The notes under the pieces: generated by a model
What the model was told of the DNA's origin: nothing
Seen by the model: the letters and a program-made list of their open reading frames with translations, nothing else
Database searches by the model: none
Assembly (NCBI GenBank): GCA_030584185.1
Contig: CP129495.1
Coordinates: 1,595,469-1,659,468, forward strand
Origin: Acidimicrobiia bacterium
GTDB lineage: Bacteria > Actinomycetota > Acidimicrobiia > Spongiisociales > UBA11373
Length of the DNA: 64,000 nucleotides
Reading direction: 5' to 3'
Made by a program: the position numbers and the translations under genes
In this document: positions 24,282 to 32,734 of the stretch, piece by piece
Layout of the letters: each line of letters opens with the position of its first letter
Position numbering within the stretch: position 1 is the first letter of the stretch

Positions 24282-25358
24282 TCAGATCCGGTCGATGGCC
24301 GAGAGCAGGGCCTCGTTCTCCTCCGGCGCACCTGCCGTGATCCGCAGCCAACCCTCGGGAGCCACCGGCCGCACGATGAAGCCGCGGCGGAGGAGCCCGT
24401 CGACCACTCGGCCGGCGGCGTCGCCGAAGCCTGCGTAGACGAAGTTGGTCTGGCTGTTGGCCACCTCGATCTCCCGTTTGCGTAGCTCCTCCATCAGGTA
24501 GGCGATGGCGGCTGCGTTGCGGGCTGCTCTCTCCCGCACCCGATCCTGATGGCGGAGTGCCTCGGTGGCAGCCACCTCGGCCAGGGTGCCCACGCTGAAC
24601 GGGAGCTGGATCCGACGAAAGGCGGCGATCAGGTCGGGATGGGCGACCGCATACCCGATCCTCAGCCCGGCCAGCCCGTACACCTTGGAGAATGTGCGGG
24701 TCACGACCACGTTCTCCCGGCTCACCGCCAGAGGGATCATCGAGGAGTAGTCGTCGGCGGTGGCGAACTCGGCGTAGGCCTCATCGACCAGGACCAGCAC
24801 GTGGCTGGGAAGCGACTCGATGAATTCGGTCAGCGATGCCCCCGACACATGAGTCGAGGAAGGGTTGTTGGGGTTGCAGACATAGACCAGGGTGGTGTCC
24901 CCGCGAACTGCACCGGCCATGGCCTCCAGGTCGAAGCGGTGCTCCTCATCGAGCGGGACGGCGATGTCGGTGGCGAATGCGGTGCGGGTCCCGATCTGGT
25001 ACAACCCGAACGAGGGCCACCCGAACACCGCCGAGGTGCCCTCGCCACCCATGGCCAGCGCCGCCACCAGTGCGAGCTCGTTGGACGCCCCGCCGCACCA
25101 GATCCACTCCGGTGGCACCGCAAGGTGCTCGGCAAGTGCCGGGGTGAGCAAGGAGCGGGCGTCGTCCGGGTATCGATTGAGGCCGGCCAGGTGTCGGGTG
25201 AGCACCTCGATCACCTCGGGGAACGGCGGATCGGGGTACTCGTTGGAGGCCAGCTTGACGACACGATCCAGCCCGAACTCGGCGGCGACGGATGCGATGG
25301 AGCGCCCAGGCCGGTAGGGCTCGATGCGGTCGATGTCGCTGCGGAACCTGACGGTCAT
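24282..25358 (-). CDS. hisC: Histidinol-phosphate aminotransferase
   Basis: 358 residues, PLP-dependent class I/II aminotransferase. Features are the N-terminal LASNEYPDPPFPEV, the Asn and Asp of the PLP site in YVCNPNNPSST and LVDEAYAEF, and the Schiff-base Lys in TRTFSKVYGLAGLRIGY. It converts imidazole acetol-phosphate and glutamate to histidinol-phosphate. It stands alone here, away from other his genes, so a related role with aromatic amino acids cannot be excluded. Confidence 0.9.
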   Translation of the reverse strand: MTVRFRSDIDRIEPYRPGRSIASVAAEFGLDRVVKLASNEYPDPPFPEVIEVLTRHLAGLNRYPDDARSLLTPALAEHLAVPPEWIWCGGASNELALVAALAMGGEGTSAVFGWPSFGLYQIGTRTAFATDIAVPLDEEHRFDLEAMAGAVRGDTTLVYVCNPNNPSSTHVSGASLTEFIESLPSHVLVLVDEAYAEFATADDYSSMIPLAVSRENVVVTRTFSKVYGLAGLRIGYAVAHPDLIAAFRRIQLPFSVGTLAEVAATEALRHQDRVRERAARNAAAIAYLMEELRKREIEVANSQTNFVYAGFGDAAGRVVDGLLRRGFIVRPVAPEGWLRITAGAPEENEALLSAIDRI

Positions 25359-25498
25359 TCTGAGGCAGAGACCTTAGAGCCCATGGACCCACCTGCGGCC
25401 ACGGTCCGGGTGGTTCGGTGTCCCGGCGATCATCCGGTTCACCGGGCTCCTGCGCCTGCCGATGGGAATGCCGTGGATAAACCGCACCCGTCCATACC

Positions 25499-26650
25499 AT
25501 GAGACCCATGCTCCGCCTTGGTCACCGGCTGGTGGCCCTTGTGATCCTCGTCGTCCTGCCGTCGGCAGGACTGTCCGCCCACGCCTTCGACATCTCCGAG
25601 CAGGATGTCGAGGAGGCCCGGCTGGAGAGGGAGGAGGCGGCCCGTCTGAGGGCGGCCGCCCTCACCGACGTCGAAGCGGCGATCGCCTCCTACGAGGCAC
25701 TCAACGCCGAGCTGCAGGACCTCACCTTCAAGGTGGGAAGGCTCCGTTCCCGGCTCGACACCTATGAGGCGCGCAACAGGGAGCTCCGTCTCCTGATTCG
25801 GGATCGTGCCGTCGAGTCCTACATGAGCGGTCCCGAGCGCGACGAGATCGCCAGGGTGTTCAGCCCCGAGGAGGCGCAGCAGTCGATCCTCGCCCGCGAG
25901 GTGCTGGCCCTCGCCGTGGACACCGATCGAGCCGCTCTCGACGACCTGATGGCCGCAACCGCCGAGATGGAGCGGCTCCAGGAGGAACTGGCCGCCGACA
26001 CCGAACGGGTCTCACTCCTGCGGGTGGAGTCGGAGGCGGTGGTGGAGCGGATGAACCAGCTCTTCGCCGAGGCGGCGGCCACCTATCAAGAGGCCGACAC
26101 CACCTATCAGGAGGCGTCCGCCGCCCTTGCCGAGAAGCGGCGTCGCGAAGAGGAGGAGCGGCGGCGTCGCGAGGCGGAGGAGAAGCGTCGCCAGGAGGTC
26201 AGGGCGGCGCTCGGGGCTCCGGCCGAGGGGGTGCCCCTCTACGTCACGCCCGGCTTCATCTGCCCCATCGCAGCCCCCACCTGGTTCACCGACACCTGGG
26301 GCGCCCCGCGCGCCGGGGGCCGTCGCCACAGCGGCACCGACATGTTCGCCGCCTTCCGCGCCCCGTTGGTGGCTGTGGCCGACGGCACCGTGAAGCTGTC
26401 TTTCAGCGCCCTGGGCGGAAACACGCTCTGGCTGTACGCAGACCATGGCGTCGAGTACTTCTACGCCCATCTGGATGGGTACGCCGACGGGCTGACCAAC
26501 GGACAGCGAGTGACCAGGGGGACCCTGATCGGCTACAACGGCGACACCGGCAACGCCGCCCCCGGGGCGTACCACGTCCACTTCGGCATCAGGCCGGGTG
26601 GAATCATGATGGTGAACCCGTATCCTACGGTTCGTGCCGTGTGCCCCTGA
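25499..26650 (+). CDS. Secreted M23-family (LytM) peptidase with coiled coil
   Basis: 383 residues. Signal peptide (residues 1-29), a long charged coiled coil (about 30-235, rich in Glu/Arg/Ala), then an M23 domain. The zinc ligands are seen in RRHSGTDMF (His, Asp) and AYHVHFG (HxH), with YADHGVEYFYAHLDGY between them. Coiled-coil M23 proteins act as cell-wall hydrolases or as EnvC-like amidase activators. All metal ligands look present, so it may be catalytic. Confidence 0.9.
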   Translation: MRPMLRLGHRLVALVILVVLPSAGLSAHAFDISEQDVEEARLEREEAARLRAAALTDVEAAIASYEALNAELQDLTFKVGRLRSRLDTYEARNRELRLLIRDRAVESYMSGPERDEIARVFSPEEAQQSILAREVLALAVDTDRAALDDLMAATAEMERLQEELAADTERVSLLRVESEAVVERMNQLFAEAAATYQEADTTYQEASAALAEKRRREEEERRRREAEEKRRQEVRAALGAPAEGVPLYVTPGFICPIAAPTWFTDTWGAPRAGGRRHSGTDMFAAFRAPLVAVADGTVKLSFSALGGNTLWLYADHGVEYFYAHLDGYADGLTNGQRVTRGTLIGYNGDTGNAAPGAYHVHFGIRPGGIMMVNPYPTVRAVCP

Positions 26651-27222
26651 GGGGCGCCACCATCATCTACCCTCCCACTGTGACCGAAACCCGCCGCCGG
26701 ATCGACATCATCCAGGATCCCGAGTTCCTGGAGTCCCTCGCCGCGGTGCCGTTGGAGGAGCTGAGGGGGCGCCGCACCATGTGCAGCGACCTCGACGTGG
26801 AGCTCTCCTTCTATCGCAGGATGATCCACGGTCGGCTCGATCTGCTGGCATTCGAGTTGCGTCGTCGCGCCGGTGAGGAGCACCAGAGCCTCCTCGAGGC
26901 CCTGCCGAGGATCCTCTCCGAAGGGGCCTATCTGTCCCAGCCCGGCCTTCCGGCCCGGTCGCTGTCGTTGGATGTGCCCGACATCCCTTCCCCCGGACGC
27001 AGGCTGGTGGACCGTGCTCTCGAAGGCGACTTCCTGGCCCGGCTCCCATCACTCGACGACGAGGAGCTGCGCCAGACGCAGGCGTTCCTCGACGAGGTCG
27101 AGGCAGACGTCTCCCGGCAGCGGCGGCTGGTGCACGATGCCCTGGACGTGTTGCACCGGGAACTCACCCGCAGATATCGGGAGGGCCTCGCCGACTCGGG
27201 CGGGTTGCTGACCTCGGAGTGA
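26641..27222 (+). CDS. RsiG-like anti-sigma factor with two c-di-GMP signature helices
   Basis: 193 residues from GTG 26641; GTG 26680 is an alternative start, and neither has a clear ribosome site. Two helices carry copies of the RsiG signature E-x3-S-x2-R-x3-Q-x3-D. The first is D52-x3-S56-x2-R59-x3-H63-x3-D67, the second E154-x3-S158-x2-R161-x3-H165-x3-D169. Both have His where Streptomyces RsiG has Gln, and the first has Asp for Glu. RsiG holds the sigma factor WhiG inactive when bound to cyclic di-GMP. A WhiG-type sigma gene is not in the window. It overlaps the M23 gene end and runs straight into the asparaginase gene. Confidence 0.8.
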   Translation: MPLRGATIIYPPTVTETRRRIDIIQDPEFLESLAAVPLEELRGRRTMCSDLDVELSFYRRMIHGRLDLLAFELRRRAGEEHQSLLEALPRILSEGAYLSQPGLPARSLSLDVPDIPSPGRRLVDRALEGDFLARLPSLDDEELRQTQAFLDEVEADVSRQRRLVHDALDVLHRELTRRYREGLADSGGLLTSE

Positions 27223-28154
27223 TGGTCGCCTCCACCAGGGACGGCCTGATCGAGGCCGTGCACCCGGTGTCGGTGGCGGCGGTGGGGCCGGACGGCGCCG
27301 TCCTCGCCACCTCGGGCGAGACCGCGCGGGAGTTCTTCATGCGCTCGGCCATCAAGCCGGTTCAGGCCGCCGTCTCGGAGCGATTCGGGACGCCGCTGAC
27401 GGCAGAGCAGAGGGCGGTGGCCTCCGCCAGCCACGGAGGCTGGCCGGTCCACGTGGCGCTGGTGCGGGCGATGCTCGCCGGCGTCGGACTGGACGAAACG
27501 GCACTTCGTTGTCCGCCGGATCGCCCGTCGTCCTCAGGCGCCGACCGGGTGTGGGTCGAGATGGGTGTTGCCGGTCCGCAGCGGGTTCTGCACAACTGTT
27601 CGGGCAAGCACGCCGCCATGCTGCGGGCATGTATCACCCAGGGCTGGTCGTTGGAGTACACGCCGGCCGACCACCCGCTCCAGGTGGAGATCCTGGCTAT
27701 CGCCGAGGAGCTCACCGGGCGACCGGTGGGTCCGGTGGGAGTGGACGGCTGTGGCGTACCGACGATGCGCAGCGACGTGATGGGGCTGGCGCGGGCGTTC
27801 GGCGCGGTGGCGACCGATTCTCGACTCTCTTGCGTCCGGGACGCCGCCCGGCGTCTTGCCCCGCTCACCAGGGACGGTGAGGCCCCGGAGGCGACGCTCG
27901 CCAGGTGGCTGCCGGTGGTGGCCAAGGGTGGTGCAGCAGGATGCATCGGCGTGGCCTGGGTCGAAGGAGGGATCGGGCTGGCCGCCAAGGCGTGGAGCGG
28001 ATCCGGCGCCGCCGCCATCGCCGCGGTGGTGACGCTGCTCTGCGACCTGGGGATCCTCGGCGGTCACCCGTTGGAACATCTCGACGAGGTTCGCTCCCCG
28101 GTGGTCAAGGGCGGGGGAAGACCGGTGGGGCGTCTTGCGGTCGTGGAGAGATGA
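27222..28154 (+). CDS. L-asparaginase of the Rhizobium type II (AnsA-like) family
   Basis: 310 residues. The family motifs are the serine-lysine dyad segment RSAIKPVQA near residue 45, the strand ASASHGGWPVH, the conserved HNCSGKHAAML, and GVDGCGVPTMRSD. Zinc-binding Cys residues typical of this group are in NCSGKH and DGCGVP. It hydrolyses asparagine to aspartate and ammonia. The ATG overlaps the RsiG stop (TGATG) and its own stop overlaps the next gene. Confidence 0.88.
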   Translation: MVASTRDGLIEAVHPVSVAAVGPDGAVLATSGETAREFFMRSAIKPVQAAVSERFGTPLTAEQRAVASASHGGWPVHVALVRAMLAGVGLDETALRCPPDRPSSSGADRVWVEMGVAGPQRVLHNCSGKHAAMLRACITQGWSLEYTPADHPLQVEILAIAEELTGRPVGPVGVDGCGVPTMRSDVMGLARAFGAVATDSRLSCVRDAARRLAPLTRDGEAPEATLARWLPVVAKGGAAGCIGVAWVEGGIGLAAKAWSGSGAAAIAAVVTLLCDLGILGGHPLEHLDEVRSPVVKGGGRPVGRLAVVER

Positions 28155-29038
28155 CCTCCTGGTCGCTTCCGGATGAGTTGGAAGCCACGGCGCCACTCAC
28201 CGGTCCCTTTCCGCTGTCCGGCTTCGTTGCCGCCTGGTGGGGGGCATTCGGGGTCGGTGATCCTGTGATGGAGCGATCCGAAGAGGCGGCGTTCGCCCTC
28301 GTCGTAGACCGGGGGACGGCACGCCTGCCCGGCGACGCCGATCTGACCGACTACCACTCTCCGCTGGGTCAGCACCCCGAGTCCGTGATCGCCGCCACCG
28401 TGTCCATGCTCGATCCGGGAACCCGTCTCGTGCTCGACTCCCTTCCGCGCGAGGCACTCGAGGCGGTGACCGCCGGCCTCGAGGTCGCCGGTCTGACCGT
28501 TTCCTCGCGTGAACACGCCGTGGCGATGGTCCTCGACCTGCCGGCCGACCCCGATCTCTACCTGGCGCGGCTCGATGCCAAGCAGCGTCATGAGGTGCGT
28601 CGCAAGCGGCGCCGGTTCGTCGATGCCGCCGGCGAGCCTCGGCTGGTGCGCGATGCTTCCCTCATCGACCGGTTCGTGTCGATGCATCGTGCCGCCGAGG
28701 GCGACAAGGGAGGCTTCATGACCCCGTCGATGGAAGGGTTCTTCGGCTCGCTGCTGAATGAAGCCGGGGCGGTGCTCGACGTCCTCGTCGACGGTGAGGG
28801 TCGACCGGTCGCAGCCGCCTTCGGGTTCGAGGACGATCGGGCCTACTACCTGTACAACTCGGCCTTCGATCCCGAGCACGGGGGTATCTCCCCGGGCGTG
28901 GTGCTGGTCCACGCCCTCGTCGAGAGGACGATCGCCAGCGGCCGGACCCGATTCGACTTCCTCAAGGGGAGTGAGAGCTACAAGGGTCGGTTGGGGGCGG
29001 AGCCTCGCCCTCTCTTCGTGGTGGAGGCAGCGGTGTGA
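28151..29038 (+). CDS. CelD/BcsL-like GNAT-fold acyltransferase
   Basis: 295 residues. The second half contains KQRHEVRRKRRRF, the pattern GRPVAAAFGFEDDRAYYLYNSAFDPEH, and the end TRFDFLKGSESYKGRLGAEPRP. This is the signature of the acetyltransferase group (Acetyltransf_6/FemAB-like) often found with cell-envelope glycan genes. Acceptor unknown. It is placed between asparaginase and mshA with 4-base overlaps on both sides, so it is co-translated with MshA. Confidence 0.82.
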   Translation: MTSWSLPDELEATAPLTGPFPLSGFVAAWWGAFGVGDPVMERSEEAAFALVVDRGTARLPGDADLTDYHSPLGQHPESVIAATVSMLDPGTRLVLDSLPREALEAVTAGLEVAGLTVSSREHAVAMVLDLPADPDLYLARLDAKQRHEVRRKRRRFVDAAGEPRLVRDASLIDRFVSMHRAAEGDKGGFMTPSMEGFFGSLLNEAGAVLDVLVDGEGRPVAAAFGFEDDRAYYLYNSAFDPEHGGISPGVVLVHALVERTIASGRTRFDFLKGSESYKGRLGAEPRPLFVVEAAV

Positions 29039-30219
29039 TCCGGAGAGTCGCCTTCGTCAGCGTCCACACGTCGCCGCTGGCCACGCCGGGAACGGGCGAT
29101 GGCGGCGGCATGAACGTGTACGTGGACGCCCTGGCCCGCCACCTGGCCGATCGTGGGGTCGCCGTCGATGTGTTCACCCGACGCGTCGACAGAGATGCAC
29201 CCCACGAGATCGATGTCGCTCCCGGCTACCGGGTGATCAACGTGGACGCCGAAGGGTCGGATCGGGCAGAGATGATCGGCGCCTTCTCCGAGGGTGTCGC
29301 CAAGTGCCTGGTGTCGAGCGACCTGCATCCCGAGGTGATTCACAGCCACTACTGGCTGTCGGGATGGGTCGGAGCGCTCCTCCAGGACGTGCTGGGCATC
29401 CCGCTGGCCATCTCCTTCCACACCCTGGGCCGGGTCAAGGAGGCATCCCGCATTCCCGGGGAGCCGCGCCAGTCGCTCGTTCGAATCGCCGCCGAGGCCG
29501 AAGTCGTGGCACGGGCCGGATGTGTGATCGCCTCGACCCCTGCCGAGGCCGCCGACCTGATCGAGCACTATCAGGCCAACCCGGAGCGGATCTGTGTGTC
29601 GCCTCCGGGCGTCGACCACGGGCTGTTCCATCCTGGAGACCGCCGACTCGCCCGGGAGCGGTTGGGTCTCGGAGATCGCCCGACGGTGGCGTTCGTCGGG
29701 CGCATCCAGGCTCTCAAGGGTGTCGACATTGCCGTCGAGGCGGTCGGCCTCCTCGATGGCGTGGATCTGATCGTGGTCGGTGGTCCCAGTGGCCCGTCGG
29801 GTCGGACCGAACTCGGGCGGCTGCGTGCCCTGGCGGAGACTGTCGCCCCGGGACGAGTCCGGTTTCTCCCTCCCCGACCCCACGCCGAGATCGCCGATGT
29901 GTATCGCGGGGTCGATGCCCTGGTGGTCCCGTCCCGGTCCGAGTCGTTCGGCCTGGTGGCCGTCGAGGCCCAGGCGTGTGGGACGCCGGTAGTGGCGTCG
30001 GCGGTCGGTGGGCTGGTGTACTCGGTGGCCGACGGCGAATCGGGCCGCCTGGTGCGCAACACCGACGCCGAAGGGGTCGCCTCCGCCCTGCACCCGATCC
30101 TGTTCGACCGCGGCGAGTGGGAGAGGCTCTCGGCCGGCGCCGTGATCCACGCCAGCCAGTACTCGTGGGACGCCACCACCGCCCGCCTCCTCGAGCTGTA
30201 TCGGGGACTGTTGGAGTGA
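29035..30219 (+). CDS. mshA: D-inositol-3-phosphate glycosyltransferase (mycothiol biosynthesis)
   Basis: 394 residues, GT-B fold, family GT4. The N-terminal SVHTSPLATPGTGDGGGMNVYV is the MshA loop, with HSHYWLSGWVG as acceptor segment. The C-terminal domain has FVGRIQALKGVD and SRSESFGLVAVEAQACGTPVVAS, the UDP-sugar-binding E-x7-E motif. It joins UDP-GlcNAc to inositol-3-phosphate, the first step to mycothiol, which is characteristic of Actinomycetota. Start GTG 29035 overlaps the upstream stop (GTGA). Confidence 0.93.
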   Translation: MIRRVAFVSVHTSPLATPGTGDGGGMNVYVDALARHLADRGVAVDVFTRRVDRDAPHEIDVAPGYRVINVDAEGSDRAEMIGAFSEGVAKCLVSSDLHPEVIHSHYWLSGWVGALLQDVLGIPLAISFHTLGRVKEASRIPGEPRQSLVRIAAEAEVVARAGCVIASTPAEAADLIEHYQANPERICVSPPGVDHGLFHPGDRRLARERLGLGDRPTVAFVGRIQALKGVDIAVEAVGLLDGVDLIVVGGPSGPSGRTELGRLRALAETVAPGRVRFLPPRPHAEIADVYRGVDALVVPSRSESFGLVAVEAQACGTPVVASAVGGLVYSVADGESGRLVRNTDAEGVASALHPILFDRGEWERLSAGAVIHASQYSWDATTARLLELYRGLLE

Positions 30220-30641
30220 ACCCGAAGCGTCTGGTGGAGGAGGTCACCGAGCGGTGGCTGGCGGACGAAGAATCCGACGTGGTGTGGACCGGCGATCACG
30301 AGGGACGGCGAGGTGTCCGGATGCGCCAGCGCACACGCGACTTCACCACCGTCTGGTTCGAGGTCGGCGAACGGACCTTGACCATCGAGGCCGGAGTCCT
30401 GCCCGCCCCACGGTTTCGGGTCGAGGAGGTGTACCGGCAGTGCCTGGTTCGCAACCGCCGGACTCGACGGCTTCACTTCGCCATGGACCCCGAAGGAGAG
30501 GTGATCCTGGTGGGAAGGATCCCGGTGGAACACCTGGACGAGCAGGAGCTGGATCTGGTGCTCGGCGAGGCCTGGGAGCTGATCGAGGTGGCCTTTCGTC
30601 CCATGGTCGCCGCCGGGTTCGGTCGCGAAAAAGATGCCTGA
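30216..30641 (+). CDS. YbjN-domain protein downstream of mshA
   Basis: 141 residues from GTG 30216 (4-base overlap with mshA). The fold pattern is that of YbjN/TY3-type chaperone-like proteins: RLVEEVTERWL, then strands FTTVWFEVGERTLTIEAG, then VYRQCLVRNRRTRRLHFAMD. This neighbour of mshA is shared with other actinobacteria. Function not established; a chaperone-like helper is a guess. Confidence 0.8.
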   Translation: MNPKRLVEEVTERWLADEESDVVWTGDHEGRRGVRMRQRTRDFTTVWFEVGERTLTIEAGVLPAPRFRVEEVYRQCLVRNRRTRRLHFAMDPEGEVILVGRIPVEHLDEQELDLVLGEAWELIEVAFRPMVAAGFGREKDA

Positions 30642-30648
30642 CCGTTGG

Positions 30649-30695
30649 TTGTCGACACGCCTTGTGCACAACTGCCTGTGGATTGCTGTGGACAT
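30649..30695. other. Cluster of four DnaA-box-like 9-mers
   Basis: TTGTCGACA (30649-30657), TTGTGCACA (30662-30670), and on the opposite strand CAATCCACA (30677-30685) and ATGTCCACA (30687-30695). Three of them differ by one base from the actinobacterial consensus TTGTCCACA. It sits in the 289-base space between convergent genes. Not an origin by context (no dnaA/dnaN). Confidence 0.35.
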
Positions 30696-30794
30696 GTGGG
30701 CAAGTCGGGCAGGTGGGCGGACACTGCGGGCGTCGGGGTCGTTCCTGGCGAACTGCGTGGCCGGGAACGCGAAAACCGGTCTGGGGCGAGCCGG

Positions 30795-30823
30795 TTGACC
30801 GCACCGTCTCCGGGCCGTAGTTT
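30795..30823 (+). promoter_or_regulatory. Promoter for a candidate small RNA
   Basis: TTGACC (30795-30800) and TAGTTT (30818-30823) with 17-base spacing. It lies between convergent genes and has no gene downstream other than the structured segment that follows. Confidence 0.5.
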
Positions 30824-30828
30824 CGGAG

Positions 30829-30915
30829 GTGCAAGGCCCAAGGTGCCGATGCAGCAGAGTGACTCGTTCGGGGAAGTGCGGGGATCGATGCGGTAGAGGT
30901 TCCTTGGGCCTTGGC
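30829..30915 (+). ncRNA. Candidate structured small RNA
   Basis: About 87 bases starting just after a promoter-like pair. The ends CAAGGCCCAAGG (30832-30843) and CCTTGGGCCTTG (30902-30913) pair perfectly over 12 bp and enclose a 58-base loop with G-rich stretches (GGGGAAG, GGGGATC) and a small hairpin GAG-TGA-CTC. It does not match SRP, 6S, tmRNA or RNase P by eye. A 15-codon ORF (ATG 30850) lies inside the loop but lacks a clear ribosome site. Confidence 0.45.
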
Positions 30916-30930
30916 GCGCTCGTCGACCGA

Positions 30931-31815
30931 TCACACGCCGAACATGAGCTCACCGAGCCGTACCCTGCGCGTGTCGAAGGTCTCCGGGTCGATCCGAAGG
31001 GTGCCCAGGCGCAGCCCTCGCATCCCTTCGCCGTGCCTGGTCATCACCCGGACCCCTCCGTCGTCGTGTTCCAGGATCCCGAGACCGAGGCAGGTGCCGG
31101 TGCCGTCTTGGAGCCCGACGAGTATCCCGTCGAGGCGGGTGAGGTCGAGGCCGTCGGGGAGGGTCGGTGCGAACACGGTGTCGCGAACCCGCCACTTCTG
31201 GAGTGGCGGGCCGAGGGCGGCTGCGAAGGCGGCCGCGCGATGCTCCCGGCGGCGCTCAGGATCGGAAGGCCGGACCTCAGGGTCGACCGCCACCAGCACG
31301 ACTTCGGCTCCGAAGAAGCGCCGCAGCATTCCCGCCAGGGGTTCTGCCTCGGCTCCTCGTTGGAAGGCGACCACCACCTCGGGGCGGCAGAGCTCCATCT
31401 TGTGATACTTGAGCGTCTCGCCGGCTACGCCCGAGATGACCCCGGTGGTGTCCACGACGACGAGATCGGCCGATCCCCTGGCATGAGAGGTCAGGGCCGC
31501 AGTCGCCACCACCTGCTGCAGGACGACGCGCTCCGGGCCGATCGCTCCCACGAAGTGCAGCCGGTCCGGCTCGATGGCGGCGGTCGGATCGTCACCGGAT
31601 GAGAAGAGGCGCAGGCCGACGCACGCCGGAGGGCCGACCGTGGTCTGGTCGATGTCGGCGTCGACCAGGGCTGCGGTCGTTCCGTTTCCGATGGCGGCGC
31701 CCACGAGGTGGCGGGCGAAGGTCGACTTCCCGGTGTCCCTGGCGCCGAGGAGCATCACGACGCCGCGACCACGGGCCAGGTCGTCGACGAGTCCGGCGTG
31801 AAAGTGATCGGCCAT
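30931..31815 (-). CDS. P-loop kinase/ATPase related to Clp1-type polynucleotide kinases
   Basis: 294 residues from ATG 31815. This start is chosen because the upstream extension to 31890 would overlap the divergent gene. Walker A GARDTGKST, then DADIDQ and the Walker B-like VVVDTTG, matching the Clp1/Nol9 (mRNA cleavage and polynucleotide kinase) group. The C-terminal 130 residues form an extra beta-rich domain. The RNA 5'-kinase role is inferred from family only. Convergent with the candidate small RNA. Confidence 0.75.
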   Translation of the reverse strand: MADHFHAGLVDDLARGRGVVMLLGARDTGKSTFARHLVGAAIGNGTTAALVDADIDQTTVGPPACVGLRLFSSGDDPTAAIEPDRLHFVGAIGPERVVLQQVVATAALTSHARGSADLVVVDTTGVISGVAGETLKYHKMELCRPEVVVAFQRGAEAEPLAGMLRRFFGAEVVLVAVDPEVRPSDPERRREHRAAAFAAALGPPLQKWRVRDTVFAPTLPDGLDLTRLDGILVGLQDGTGTCLGLGILEHDDGGVRVMTRHGEGMRGLRLGTLRIDPETFDTRRVRLGELMFGV

Positions 31816-31888
31816 GAGGTCCGGGAGGTGGGCGGCCGATCGTAGTTGTCGGAGGTCGCCTCGGATCGACCGGTATCCTCGATCGCCC

Positions 31889-32734
31889 ATGCCCGGACTC
31901 CCGGTCTCCTTCCTAAGTGACTTCGGCGCCGTCGACGAGTTCGTCGGCGTGGTTCACGGCGTCATCGAGCGGGTCGCTCCCGGCACCCGGGTCTTGGACG
32001 TCACCCACGGGATACCGAGGGGCGACGTCCGGGCCGGGGCACTTGCGCTGCTGCGCGCCGTTCAGTATCTGCCCGACGGAGTGGTGCTGGCAGTGGTCGA
32101 CCCCGGGGTCGGCACCGCCCGGCGAGCCCTGGGGGTGGATACCGCCAGGGGGTTCTTCGTGGGACCGGACAACGGCCTGCTCGCCCCTGCGGTGGCCATG
32201 GTCGGAGGAGCCGGCAGGTTCGTGTCGCTCGAGGCCCCCGAGTTCCGCCTGGCAGCCGCCGGGGGAACCTTCGACGCCCGCGACGTCTTCGCTCCTGCGG
32301 CGGCCGTGCTCGCATCTGGCGAGGCGCGTCTGGAGGACCTGGGACCGCAGGTGGATCCCGGATCGATCAGCCCGCTGCTGCTTCCTCTGGTCGAAACCGG
32401 GGACGGGTTCGCATCCGGCGAGGTGTGGTGGATAGATCTCTTCGGCAACGCTCAGACCAACGTCTCCCCGGACGACATGGCACTCGCCGGCCTCCTGCCC
32501 GGAAAGCCGGTCGAGGTTCGGATCGGGGCGGCGACGCACACCATGGAGTGGGTGAACGGATACGGGGACGGCAGGAACCCGGTGGTTCACGTCGACTCTC
32601 ACGGCTTGATGACGCTTGCCATCGCCGGGGGGCGAGCCGATGAGCGTCTCGGGCTGCAGGCCGGGTCGTCGGTCGTGTTCAGGTCACCGACACCAGACGA
32701 ACGACGAACACCACCCCCGTCACCATCAGGGTGA
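31889..32734 (+). CDS. SAM hydroxide adenosyltransferase (DUF62 family)
   Basis: 281 residues. The family motifs are the N-terminal LSDFGAVDEFVG, DVTHGIPRGDVRAG, the VVDPGVGTARR region with catalytic Asp/Arg, GPDNGLL, and the C-terminal DLFGNAQTN. These enzymes hydrolyse S-adenosylmethionine to adenosine and methionine and are relatives of fluorinase; the fluorinase-specific loop is not seen. A -10-like TATCCT (31874-31879) ends 9 bases before the ATG. The last 18 residues overlap an antisense small ORF. Confidence 0.9.
   Translation: MPGLPVSFLSDFGAVDEFVGVVHGVIERVAPGTRVLDVTHGIPRGDVRAGALALLRAVQYLPDGVVLAVVDPGVGTARRALGVDTARGFFVGPDNGLLAPAVAMVGGAGRFVSLEAPEFRLAAAGGTFDARDVFAPAAAVLASGEARLEDLGPQVDPGSISPLLLPLVETGDGFASGEVWWIDLFGNAQTNVSPDDMALAGLLPGKPVEVRIGAATHTMEWVNGYGDGRNPVVHVDSHGLMTLAIAGGRADERLGLQAGSSVVFRSPTPDERRTPPPSPSG

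Noticed and set aside
30649-30695. Replication origin (oriC)
   Set aside because: DnaA-box-like sites are present, but there is no dnaA, dnaN, AT-rich unwinding region or other origin neighbour.
30829-30915. SRP (4.5S), 6S, 6C or c-di-GMP riboswitch identity for the candidate RNA
   Set aside because: The conserved SRP loop, the 6S open bubble, the two C-rich loops of 6C and the c-di-GMP core could not be found by eye.
30343-30934. Minus-strand frames across the ybjN end and the small-RNA region
   Set aside because: They overlap the YbjN gene antisense, are Arg/Pro-rich and have no start signals; the 12-bp inverted repeat explains the region better.
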